Positions 47,920 to 55,019 of a stretch of DNA of 55,019 nt are shown piece after piece (position 1 is the stretch's first letter; the number at the start of each line of letters is the position of its first letter). Source of the DNA: a virus; the IMG/VR virus record IMGVR_UViG_3300028557_000047, positions 1 to 55,019 of that record; one strand, written 5' to 3'. The notes under the pieces are model-generated. The model did no database searches and had not been told where the DNA came from. It saw only the letters and a program-made list of their open reading frames with translations. The position numbers and the translations under genes are program-made.

Positions 47920-48426
47920 ATGATAATCAATGTGACTGGCGGAAACGCGAAAGAACGACTTGCTGTGAACGCGGCGGCTGCATTTTATGCCGACCTCCTT
48001 CTTCATCCTGCTACCAACCGAAAGGTTGTAGTGGATATTGAAATCAGTTCCACTGGCAAGTTTATGGGGCTTTGTGTCAACGAAGATGCAAAGCGGAATC
48101 CCAGAGAGTTTACCATCCATCTTCGTAAAAAGAAGGGTGACGACTGTATGCTCAAGACTCTGGCTCACGAAATGGTCCATCTAAAGCAGTTTGCAAAGAA
48201 TGAGTTGACCGACGTGGGTGGCAATAAGTCAACCGTCTATCGTGGCGGGCAAAGCTACTCCACTAAGTGGATGGGCAAAGTCTGGGCGCCGAAAGGCAAA
48301 GAACATCCCTACTATGATGCCCCATGGGAAATTGCAGCTTATGGGCAAGAAGTAGGACTATATAAACGACTGGCTGAACGAATTGAGGGCCTAAACAATG
48401 AGGAACAATATGCTAGATCAGAATGA
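47920..48426 (+). CDS. SprT-like metalloprotease
   Basis: A 168-residue SprT/zincin-like protein. The active site is LAHEMVHLKQ (His83-Glu84-x-x-His87), followed by a conserved PYYDAPWEIAAYGQE segment that may provide the third ligand. Homologues in cells degrade DNA-protein crosslinks (Spartan) or act as phage-encoded proteases; the phage function is unknown. The ATG coincides with the predicted transcription start and no Shine-Dalgarno is visible, so translation is probably leaderless. A GTG four codons later is an alternative but has no better signal. Confidence 0.75.
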   Translation: MIINVTGGNAKERLAVNAAAAFYADLLLHPATNRKVVVDIEISSTGKFMGLCVNEDAKRNPREFTIHLRKKKGDDCMLKTLAHEMVHLKQFAKNELTDVGGNKSTVYRGGQSYSTKWMGKVWAPKGKEHPYYDAPWEIAAYGQEVGLYKRLAERIEGLNNEEQYARSE

Positions 48427-48613
48427 ACTACTTGACGGCTTTGCGAAGCTGCAAACTCGACTTATGGCCGATATCATGTCTGGCATCGGTGTCACGGCTT
48501 GCGCTGTAGATGACATCGTCGCAGAGACACGAGAACAAAACCGCGACACTTGGACTTCGTATTGTCTGGATATGCAGAGGCTGTTTGCCTCAGCGGCGCT
48601 TAAGGACGACTAA
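48410..48613 (+). CDS. Small hypothetical protein
   Basis: A 67-residue protein starting at ATG 48410 with GAGGAA five bases upstream, overlapping the protease gene by 17 bases. MLDQNELLDGFAKLQTRLMADIMSGIGVTACAVDD is helical; the C-terminus is YCLDMQRLFASAALKDD. Its stop overlaps the stop of the convergent endolysin gene by four bases. No domain recognised. Confidence 0.45.
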   Translation: MLDQNELLDGFAKLQTRLMADIMSGIGVTACAVDDIVAETREQNRDTWTSYCLDMQRLFASAALKDD

Positions 48614-49230
48614 GCGGCAGCAAGCCAGCCAAAGTACTGTCTGGTTAGCTTTTCGCGGTGATCAAGTCCGTTAGTGCCGCCGTTTACCTTCTTGGTAACA
48701 GCAAGAATAGCACTGTCGGTTACACCTGCATCACAGGCATCCCAGAGTCCAGCTCTTGTATTAAAGTAATGCAGGGCGGATTCAAACGAGTAGTCAGTAG
48801 CTACTACATCTGGATTGGAAAGAATCTCTGGCTTGTTCAGCGCTTTGCTAAAGAGTTCGTAGTTATCCTGCCCGGTGAGTTGAATAGCACCCCGGCCTCT
48901 AAACTTCCAGCCGTCACCAGACGCCTCAGGTCCATTTCCCATACGGCCGCCATAAACTCTATTGGCAATCATCTCTGGCTTTCTAGCATATGCTTTAGCG
49001 GTCGTAGCATTGAAATACTTACCAAATGTTTTTAGCAGACCTTCGGCGGAGTAGTTTAGGTTTTCGGTGAACACTCGGAACTCTCCGGTCTCATGCGCTA
49101 CCTGCCCAAAGAAATGTGCCGCACGAACATTGGATAGTTTGAAATGCGCCGCGGCGGCTCTAAGGGTTTTGGGGCCAAATGTGCCATCAGCAGTAAGGCC
49201 TAGTTTCTTTTGTAGTGCAATGAGACTCAT
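48610..49230 (-). CDS. Endolysin, GH19 chitinase/lysozyme-like
   Basis: A 206-residue peptidoglycan hydrolase on the minus strand. Start ATG 49230 (AAGGAT upstream); longer readings extend into the DNA polymerase gene and are rejected. Residues 1-35 form a peptidoglycan-binding-like repeat (LQKKLGLTADGTFGPKTLRAA). The GH19-like domain follows with HFFGQVAHETGEF (Glu catalytic region), YFNATTAKAYARKPEMIANRVYGGRMGNG and FRGRGAIQLTGQDNY, then a C-terminal LTRQYFGWLAAA. No signal peptide is seen, so it relies on a holin not obvious here. Confidence 0.88.
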   Translation of the reverse strand: MSLIALQKKLGLTADGTFGPKTLRAAAAHFKLSNVRAAHFFGQVAHETGEFRVFTENLNYSAEGLLKTFGKYFNATTAKAYARKPEMIANRVYGGRMGNGPEASGDGWKFRGRGAIQLTGQDNYELFSKALNKPEILSNPDVVATDYSFESALHYFNTRAGLWDACDAGVTDSAILAVTKKVNGGTNGLDHREKLTRQYFGWLAAA

Positions 49231-49245
49231 TTGTAATCCTTTGGG

Positions 49246-49274
49246 TTGACAGTAAATGGTGGTTGTAGTACTAT
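49246..49274 (+). promoter_or_regulatory. Sigma70-type promoter for DNA polymerase
   Basis: TTGACA, 17 bases, TACTAT, sharing the TAGTACTAT -10 with the clamp and uvsX promoters. ACAAGGATAG lies before the gp43 ATG at 49300. The endolysin start lies only 15 bases left of the -35. Confidence 0.78.
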
Positions 49275-49299
49275 ATATAATCTCACACAAGGATAGCGC

Positions 49300-51819
49300 A
49301 TGACTAAGTTTTTCACCAACGTGTCGCTCCAAGGCGATAATATCCTTCTCAGAGGCTATGAGGACGGCAATCGAATCTTCACCAAGATTCCATATAAGCC
49401 GTATCTGTTTGTGCCTGCAAAGAATGGTGAGTCCGATTATAAAACCATTGGCGGCACCCCGGTTGGGCGGGTCGACTTTGATAGCATTGGATCGGCAAAG
49501 GACTTTGTAAAGACGTACAAGGACGTTAATGGAATGCCTATCTATGGCATGACCAACTTCCAGTATCCCTTCATCAACGACTACTACCCGGGTGAAATCA
49601 AATACGACCCAGCGCAGGTAGCCGTGGTGGGTATTGACATTGAGGTGGATATCTCGGATGGATATCCAGATGTAGAAAAAGCACAGAACGAAGTTACCGC
49701 CATCACTCTCTCCAGAGATGGTGTCAAAGTAGCACTTGGTTGTCGTGACTATACTCCGCCCGATAAGAGTATCACGTACTACAAGTGTACGAACGAGGAA
49801 CATCTACTACAGTCCTTCCTTGGTTTGTGGCAGGGCCCAACCTACTCACCTGATATCGTGACCGGATGGAACGTGGAGTACTTTGACATTCCATATCTGG
49901 TCAACCGTATCGGTGTCGTCCTAGGCGAGGAAGCTATCAAACGAATGTCGCCTTGGTATCGAGTGACCGAGCACCTTGTTACTGTAATGAATAGGACCCA
50001 GCAGTCGTATGACTTGGCTGGCATTTCAGTTCTTGACTACCTTCAACTATACAAGAAGTTTGTTTATGTCAAACACGAGTCCTATACTCTGGACTTCATT
50101 GCCAACTACGAGCTTGGTGAACGAAAGCTTGACTACTCCGAGTTTGACGGGCTGAATGGACTATACCATAACAACTTCCAGAAGTACATGGAGTATAACA
50201 TCCGAGACGTAGAGCTTGTCGATCGGTTGGATGATAAGCTTAAACTCATTGAACTAGTGATGACGTTTGCCTACGATGCCAAGGTCAACTACAACGACAC
50301 GTTTGCTACGGTGCGGCCCTGGGATGTTATTATCCACAACCATCTACTTGATCAGAACATTGTCATCCCACAGAACCAAAACAATGGAAACCCAGACGAC
50401 TTTATGGGCGGGTACGTCAAGGAACCGATGGTGGGTATGCACAAGTGGGTGGTGTCGCTCGACCTAAACAGCCTTTATCCTCACCTGATCATGCAGTATA
50501 ATATCTCGCCTGAGATGCACAGAGGCACTCTTGGCGTCACGATGACAGTTGACGATATCCTGGCTGGGGGACTGACTGAACATCACAAGACTCTGGTTGA
50601 CAACGACCTTACCGTTGCCGCAAACATGAATGTGTTCTATCGGGCAAAGCAGGGCTTCTTGCCCAAACTCATGCAGAAAATGTATGACGACCGCGTGGTC
50701 TACAAACAAAAGATGCTTGAGGCCAAGAAGGAACTCAACGACCTGAAGCCTGGGCAGGGCGGGACTCAACTGGTAAAGGATATTGCCCGATACCACAATC
50801 TTCAAATGTACAAAAAGATTGCCCTGAACTCCGCATATGGCGCTCTGGCAAATCAGCACTTCCGTTGGTTCCAGCTAGAGTTTGCTGAAGCCATTACATC
50901 CTCTGGGCAACTATCAATCCGATGGATCGAAATCAAGCTCAACGAATACCTCAACAAGTTGCTCAAGACCCAAGGCATTGACTACGTGGTTGCCATGGAC
51001 ACAGACAGTTGCTACATAAAACTAGATACGCTGGTTGAAAAGTACTTCCCTGGTGAAACCGACTCTCCCAAGATTGCAAAAATGCTTGATCGGTTTATCA
51101 CCGACAAACTAGAGCCCTACATCGACGAATCGTACCAGTTGCTTGCGGATTATACAAACAGCCGCGAACAAAAGATGAAGATGAAACGAGAGTGCGTGGC
51201 TGACCTTGCTATCTGGACGGCCGCCAAGCGCTACATCCTTAATGTCTATAACGAGGAAGGTGTTATCTACGACACGCCGAAACTAAAGATGACGGGCATC
51301 GAAGCCATCAGAACCTCGACTCCGATGGCTTGCCGTGATGCTATTAAGGAAGCCATGAAGATTACTATGCGTGGTGACGAAGCCGCACTGCAGGTGTTCA
51401 TTGAGGACTTCAGAAGCAAGTTTATGGCTCTGACTCCGGAGGAAATCTCATTCCCGCGTGGCATGCATGAAATGGGCAAGTGGCAGGATGCAAAAACCAT
51501 CTACAAGAAGGGCACTCCAATCCACGTGAAGGGCTCGCTTCTCTACAATGCCACCATCAAAAAGCTAGGGCTATCATCCAAGCTACAGGATATCACCTCA
51601 GGTGAAAAGATTAAGTTCGTGTATCTGGTAGAGCCAAACCCACTGCGGGCGCCGGTGATATCCTTTCCGCAGCGGCTACCCACCGAACTAGGGCTGGATA
51701 AGTATATCGACCGGGACCTAATGTTTACAAAGACGTTCCTTGACCCGCTTCAAGGTATCCTGAAGGTGATCGGATGGAGTTCGACTAAAGTTTCTACCCT
51801 GGAGGACTTTTTTTCGTAG
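49300..51819 (+). CDS. gp43: Replicative DNA polymerase gp43
   Basis: An 839-residue family B polymerase. The 3'-5' exonuclease motifs are GIDIEVDISDGYPD (Exo I), TGWNVEYFDIPYL (Exo II) and YNIRDVELV (Exo III). The polymerase motifs are SLDLNSLYPHLIMQYNISPE (motif A), KIALNSAYGALAN (motif B) and MDTDSCY (motif C), with the KMKRE thumb-region motif further on. Length is slightly below T4 (898). The C-terminal SSTKVSTLEDFFS resembles the clamp-binding peptide (LxxFF) of T4 polymerase. No intron or intein interrupts it. Confidence 0.97.
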   Translation: MTKFFTNVSLQGDNILLRGYEDGNRIFTKIPYKPYLFVPAKNGESDYKTIGGTPVGRVDFDSIGSAKDFVKTYKDVNGMPIYGMTNFQYPFINDYYPGEIKYDPAQVAVVGIDIEVDISDGYPDVEKAQNEVTAITLSRDGVKVALGCRDYTPPDKSITYYKCTNEEHLLQSFLGLWQGPTYSPDIVTGWNVEYFDIPYLVNRIGVVLGEEAIKRMSPWYRVTEHLVTVMNRTQQSYDLAGISVLDYLQLYKKFVYVKHESYTLDFIANYELGERKLDYSEFDGLNGLYHNNFQKYMEYNIRDVELVDRLDDKLKLIELVMTFAYDAKVNYNDTFATVRPWDVIIHNHLLDQNIVIPQNQNNGNPDDFMGGYVKEPMVGMHKWVVSLDLNSLYPHLIMQYNISPEMHRGTLGVTMTVDDILAGGLTEHHKTLVDNDLTVAANMNVFYRAKQGFLPKLMQKMYDDRVVYKQKMLEAKKELNDLKPGQGGTQLVKDIARYHNLQMYKKIALNSAYGALANQHFRWFQLEFAEAITSSGQLSIRWIEIKLNEYLNKLLKTQGIDYVVAMDTDSCYIKLDTLVEKYFPGETDSPKIAKMLDRFITDKLEPYIDESYQLLADYTNSREQKMKMKRECVADLAIWTAAKRYILNVYNEEGVIYDTPKLKMTGIEAIRTSTPMACRDAIKEAMKITMRGDEAALQVFIEDFRSKFMALTPEEISFPRGMHEMGKWQDAKTIYKKGTPIHVKGSLLYNATIKKLGLSSKLQDITSGEKIKFVYLVEPNPLRAPVISFPQRLPTELGLDKYIDRDLMFTKTFLDPLQGILKVIGWSSTKVSTLEDFFS

Positions 51820-51824
51820 GGGGG

Positions 51825-51852
51825 TTGACATAATACCTAGTCCTGTTACTAT
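51825..51852 (+). promoter_or_regulatory. Promoter cassette copy 7
   Basis: TTGACA, 16 bases ending TG-T, TACTAT, then GATAATAGGAAGTGAAATGG, immediately after the gp43 stop. Confidence 0.84.
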
Positions 51853-51880
51853 GATAATAGGAAGTGAAATGGATATAAGC

Positions 51881-52180
51881 ATGAACCGAGACATTCTACA
51901 GAAACAACTATCAGAAAAGATCGTAGCTCAGCGGATTGCTAAAGCTCGAGCCTGCGGAAAGTCGGAGGCCGTGCATGGGTCTACCACTTACTGGGGTCGA
52001 GTGTATGCAGACGAAGCCCGACAATGGGAAGCTGCAGCAGAACGAGCAAAGGCAGGCGACCTGACACCATTTACGCTGAAACCAGTAACTCCTTCAGCTG
52101 TGGTTTTCAATGGCGTCAGCTATGAAGCAAAACAACAAATCAATGTGGCAATCCAGGCTTATGGAGTAATCAATGCTTGA
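51881..52180 (+). CDS. Small basic hypothetical protein
   Basis: A 99-residue protein with start ATG 51881; an in-frame ATG at 51851 belongs to the promoter cassette. MNRDILQKQLSEKIVAQRIAKARACGKSEAVHGSTTYWGRVYADEARQWEAAAERAKAG is basic and helical, and the C-terminus LKPVTPSAVVFNGVSYEAKQQINVAIQ is mixed. No domain recognised. It overlaps the next gene by eight bases. Its promoter type suggests early expression. Confidence 0.5.
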   Translation: MNRDILQKQLSEKIVAQRIAKARACGKSEAVHGSTTYWGRVYADEARQWEAAAERAKAGDLTPFTLKPVTPSAVVFNGVSYEAKQQINVAIQAYGVINA

Positions 52181-52517
52181 TCAAACTATCGAAGACGTAA
52201 AGAAAGCTCTAGCTGCTATCGCGGACGGTGCTTCGTATAGCACCTCCGACATATATGCAGGAAGCCTACTAGTTCTAGTAGAGAATGCCGAGTATACGCC
52301 AGATAATGGGCAGGACCCACACTTGGGCTTTGAAACTCCTGTTCGTTCGGCGAAGGTTGGTGCTGGTCTGGAGCAAATGTCTCTTGACAAGTTTTTTGCG
52401 GATTATCTCATTCCACATGCAACACAAGCAGAATACGAAGGCGATTACGTAAAGGCGCTTGTTCTTCGAGAAGCAATTCGTCGCCTTGAACAAAATAATA
52501 CATATGTCGTGGAATAA
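52173..52517 (+). CDS. Small acidic hypothetical protein
   Basis: A 114-residue protein overlapping the previous gene by eight bases. It starts with a helical segment (LDQTIEDVKKALAAIADG), has a Gly/Pro-rich centre (YTPDNGQDPHLGFETPVRSAKVGAG), and ends in a helical basic-acidic mix (ALVLREAIRRLEQNNTYVVE). No recognised domain. Confidence 0.45.
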   Translation: MLDQTIEDVKKALAAIADGASYSTSDIYAGSLLVLVENAEYTPDNGQDPHLGFETPVRSAKVGAGLEQMSLDKFFADYLIPHATQAEYEGDYVKALVLREAIRRLEQNNTYVVE

Positions 52518-52566
52518 TATAATCCCTGGGTCTATTGCCCATATATGAGCGCACTGGAAAACCAGC

Positions 52567-52665
52567 ATGACTACAGGAAAATTCTATGCAGGTATAGGAA
52601 GTCGAGATACACCTCCTGATATCCTAGAGCAAATGGCAGAAATTGCTAGCATCTTCTTGATCTGA
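52567..52665 (+). pseudogene. Truncated SLOG-like gene (N-terminal remnant)
   Basis: Thirty-two codons encode MTTGKFYAGIGSRDTPPDIL then EQMAEIASIFLI and stop. The FYAGIGSR(D/E)TPP opening is the N-terminal strand-loop of phage SLOG/LOG-type Rossmann proteins, which normally continue with a GG.(S/A)GAD nucleotide-binding loop. That loop and the rest are missing. No good ribosome binding site precedes it. It is most likely the stub of a larger deleted gene; a functional micropeptide is less likely. Confidence 0.55.
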
Positions 52666-52698
52666 TGTATTTAATACACTTTCTTTAAAGGACTATAA

Positions 52699-52941
52699 AT
52701 GAAACCTTCAATCGATATGGATAACTTTGACTTCGGCTTTACCGCGGTAGGTGAGGCTGATATCTTAGCGCCAGCGGTAGAGCAAGAAAATAGCAAGGTC
52801 GAGACCATGTATAAACTCATTATGCCTCTCCTGAATAATCTGATTAAAGATTCAGAGACCAAGGAGTATATCCACTGGCCTAATCGTAAAGCAAAGCTCG
52901 AGGAATTTGTAGCCAAACTAAATGCACTAAGATCATCTTAA
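52699..52941 (+). CDS. Conserved small protein upstream of UvsX
   Basis: An 80-residue protein with AAAGGAC before its ATG. PSIDMDNFDFGFTAVGE, TMYKLIMPLLNNLIKDSETKEYIHWPNRKAKLEEFVAKL matches a small protein family immediately preceding uvsX in marine T4-like phages. The WPNRxxK(L/I)xxF segment is its most recognisable part. The function is unknown; proximity to uvsX suggests a recombination or replication accessory. Confidence 0.65.
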   Translation: MKPSIDMDNFDFGFTAVGEADILAPAVEQENSKVETMYKLIMPLLNNLIKDSETKEYIHWPNRKAKLEEFVAKLNALRSS

Positions 52942-52944
52942 TGA

Positions 52945-52973
52945 TTGACATAATTGTCCTCTTATAGTACTAT
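52945..52973 (+). promoter_or_regulatory. Sigma70-type promoter for uvsX
   Basis: TTGACA, 17 bases, TACTAT, then CAATAATCG as in the clamp operon promoter. AGGAGGAC precedes the uvsX ATG. Confidence 0.82.
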
Positions 52974-53000
52974 CAATAATCGCCGAACACAGGAGGACAA

Positions 53001-54074
53001 ATGTCCGATCTACTAAATAAGCTGCGCAAGAACTCAACTATCAAGGAAACAGATATCCTTGTTGACTCAAAGTTTTTCAACAAAAAAGATATGGTCCAAA
53101 CACCAGTGCCTGCGATTAACGTGGCACTATCTGGCTCACTAACTGGTGGCCTGACCCCAGGTCTTACTACTCTGGCTGGTCCGTCTCGACACTTCAAGAC
53201 CGGCTTTGGGCTACTGATGGCTAAAGCCTACATGGACAAGTATCCAGATGCCGTGCTAATGTTCTATGACTCGGAGTTTGGTACTCCAAAGTCATACTTC
53301 GAGGCGTTTGACATTGACGCTTCTCGAGTGCTGCATACTCCGCTCACCGACATCGAACAGCTCAAGTTTGATGTGATGACTCAGCTCGATGTTATTACTC
53401 GAGGTGAGCGTGTCATCTTTCTAATTGACTCGGTGGGCAACCTGGCCTCAAAGAAGGAAGTAGATGATGCAATCAAGCAGAACTCTGCCGCTGATATGAC
53501 CAGGGCAAAGCAACTCAAGTCTCTGTTCCGTATGATCACCCCACACCTGAACATTAAAGATATTCCTATGCTGGTGGTGAACCACGTGTATATGACTCAA
53601 GAGATGTTCTCCAAGCCAGTGGTCAGTGGTGGTACCGGTGTCATGTACTCCAGCGATACTGTGTTCATCATCGGCCGCCAACAGGAAAAAGATGGCAAGG
53701 AACTCATGGGCTACAACTTTATCATCAATGTCGAGAAGTCTCGGTACGTGAAAGAAAAGTCTAAGATTCCAGTCGAAGTCACCTTTGAAGGTGGTATCTC
53801 TCGGTGGGGTGGGCTGCTTGAAATGGCTCAGGAATCCGGGCACGTGATCAAGCCAAAGAACGGTTGGTACCAGCGAGTTGATATGGCCACAGGTGAAGTT
53901 GCGGATAAGAGCTATCGTGAAAAAGATACCTATAAGGCAGAGTTCTGGAACCCAGTGCTAAGTTGCCCTGTGTTTGGCGAGTACATCGAGAAAAAGTACC
54001 AAGTATCACACGGTGCTATTATGAAGAGCGAAGACACGGTTGATGAAGTATACAGTAACATTACGGAGGACTAA
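53001..54074 (+). CDS. uvsX: UvsX recombinase
   Basis: A 357-residue RecA/Rad51-like strand-exchange protein. Features include the N-terminal LLNKLRKNSTIKETDILVDSKFF, the variant Walker A GPSRHFKT, Walker B FLIDSVGNLASKKEVDDA, and the DNA-binding loop region around MLVVNHVYMTQEMFSKPVVSGG. The C-terminal acidic tail (KSEDTVDEVYSNITED) is typical. Length is slightly below T4 UvsX (391). It works with UvsY, UvsW, gp46 and gp47, all encoded in this window. The stop overlaps the gp41 ATG by one base. Confidence 0.96.
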   Translation: MSDLLNKLRKNSTIKETDILVDSKFFNKKDMVQTPVPAINVALSGSLTGGLTPGLTTLAGPSRHFKTGFGLLMAKAYMDKYPDAVLMFYDSEFGTPKSYFEAFDIDASRVLHTPLTDIEQLKFDVMTQLDVITRGERVIFLIDSVGNLASKKEVDDAIKQNSAADMTRAKQLKSLFRMITPHLNIKDIPMLVVNHVYMTQEMFSKPVVSGGTGVMYSSDTVFIIGRQQEKDGKELMGYNFIINVEKSRYVKEKSKIPVEVTFEGGISRWGGLLEMAQESGHVIKPKNGWYQRVDMATGEVADKSYREKDTYKAEFWNPVLSCPVFGEYIEKKYQVSHGAIMKSEDTVDEVYSNITED

Positions 54075-55019
54075 TGCAAGTAGAGCATCTTATTCTAAAG
54101 AACCTGCTTGCGAATGAGGAATATACTAGACGCGTATTACCATACGTCAAGCCGGAATACTTCCATAATCGTGTGGATAAAATTGTACTAGAACTAATCT
54201 CTGACTACACCAACAAGTACAACAAAGTCCCTACCAAGGATGCTTTGCTAGTTGATATCGGGGCTCTTTCTGGGCTTCATGCCGAAGAATATACTTCCGG
54301 TGTAGCTCTAATCAATGAAATGTCTGCCAGAGGAGATGATCTTCCCGCCGATATCGAATGGGTTCTGACTACTACAGAGAAGTTCTGTCAGGACAAGGCC
54401 ATCTATAATGGTATTATGGATGCTATCAAAATCCTAGACGATAAAGATAGCAGTATCTCTAAGGGCGGCATTCCAAAGATACTATCCGATGCCCTTGGAG
54501 TTAACTTTGATGCCCATATCGGGCACGATTTTATTGAGGACAGTAATGCTCGATTTGAGTTTTACAATCGAGTTGTGAGTAAAATCCCCTTCGACCTAGA
54601 GTACTTTAATAAAATCACCGGCGGTGGGCTGCCTAGTAAAACACTCAGTGTCTGCTTGGCGGGCACCGGGGCTGGCAAGAGTCTTTTCATGTGTCACTGT
54701 GCGGCTGCAAACCTCATGGACCACAGGAATGTTCTCTATATCACATTGGAACTAGCAGAAGAACGGGTAGCAGAACGAATTGATGCTAACCTGCTCGACA
54801 TTCCAATCTCTGAACTTGCCACGATTGACAAGGCTCGATATGACTCAAAGATGACTCGGGTCAAGTCTAAGTCTAAGGGCAAACTTGTGGTGAAAGAATA
54901 CCCAACGGCATCTGCTGGCGCCGGGCACTTCCGTCACCTACTGAACGAACTGAAGCTTAAAAAGAACTTCAAGCCTGACATTATCTACATTGACTATATG
55001 AACATCTGTACTTCCAGCA
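54074..55019 (+). CDS. gp41: Replicative helicase gp41 (3' end outside window)
   Basis: A DnaB-like hexameric helicase running off the right edge (315 codons visible). Start ATG 54074 overlaps the uvsX stop as TAATG, with GGAGGA upstream. EHLILKNLLANEEYTRRVLPYVKPEYF is the conserved N-terminus. The RecA core starts after residue 170: FNKITGGGLPSKTLSVCLAGTGAGKS (Walker A GTGAGKS), LYITLELAEERVAERIDANLLD and PDIIYIDYMNI (Walker B). It drives the fork with gp43 and gp61 primase. About 460-480 residues are expected in total. Confidence 0.95.
   Translation, partial: MQVEHLILKNLLANEEYTRRVLPYVKPEYFHNRVDKIVLELISDYTNKYNKVPTKDALLVDIGALSGLHAEEYTSGVALINEMSARGDDLPADIEWVLTTTEKFCQDKAIYNGIMDAIKILDDKDSSISKGGIPKILSDALGVNFDAHIGHDFIEDSNARFEFYNRVVSKIPFDLEYFNKITGGGLPSKTLSVCLAGTGAGKSLFMCHCAAANLMDHRNVLYITLELAEERVAERIDANLLDIPISELATIDKARYDSKMTRVKSKSKGKLVVKEYPTASAGAGHFRHLLNELKLKKNFKPDIIYIDYMNICTSS

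Noticed and set aside
49231-49803. Upstream extension of the minus-strand endolysin frame to 397 residues
   Set aside because: It is antisense to the gp43 start, lacks family similarity, and the endolysin begins naturally at ATG 49230 with a ribosome binding site.

Overview
The window is part of the genome of a T4-like (Straboviridae/Kyanoviridae-type) contractile-tailed phage. The evidence is a nearly complete run of T4 orthologues in the order familiar from marine T4-like phages: neck, tail-completion and terminase genes (gp13-14-15-16-17), sheath, tube and portal (gp18-19-20), prohead core, protease and capsid (gp67-like, gp21, gp22, gp23), gp3-like, uvsY, uvsW, gp55, gp47, gp46, and then clamp/clamp loader/regA (gp45-44-62-regA), DNA polymerase gp43, uvsX and gp41. 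Octamers TATAAATA, the T4 gp55-type late promoter, precede late genes, while sigma70-like TTGAC(A/T) promoters precede replication and small accessory genes. I see no photosynthesis genes. The host cannot be named from sequence alone; a marine heterotrophic proteobacterium is a guess.

Layout. 1-5628 (+): very repetitive virion fibre genes, the last long one with a collagen-like Gly-X-Y stalk and an S74 intramolecular chaperone. 5631-10249 (-): two glycosyltransferase genes, one a 1105-residue fusion of three glycosyltransferase-like domains and an FkbM methyltransferase. 10345-26960 (+): virion morphogenesis block, with an intein in the Walker A motif of the large terminase. 27160-33511 (+): recombination/late transcription block ending in peptide deformylase. 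33564-38416 (+): accessory block with a TET-associated-type glycosyltransferase (TAGT), a UDP-sugar epimerase, UDP-glucose dehydrogenase, a DUF3310-like protein and another glycosyltransferase. 38464-39246: a virion protein interrupted by an in-frame amber codon. 39348-41743: clamp, clamp loader and RegA. 41806-48613: small accessory genes, ThyX, a MazG-like protein, two tRNAs and a tRNA half-gene, an HNH endonuclease, a SprT-like protease and a T4-internal-protein-like gene. 48610-49230 (-): GH19-type endolysin. 49300-55019 (+): DNA polymerase, small genes, UvsX and the start of the replicative helicase.

How it works together. A set of near-identical sigma70-type promoters should fire with the host polymerase for replication, nucleotide and accessory genes. 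gp55 (with gp45) would then redirect polymerase to TATAAATA promoters of neck, sheath, scaffold, capsid, glycosyltransferase and internal-protein genes. The sugar genes could make UDP-glucuronate and an epimer for glycosylating phage DNA (TAGT) or virion proteins. The most unusual items are the terminase intein with an out-of-frame HNH endonuclease relic, the TAGT/UDP-sugar operon, the amber-interrupted structural gene, the family of promoter cassettes (one producing an apparently leaderless mRNA) and a T4-like capsid-targeting peptide on a 335-residue late protein.
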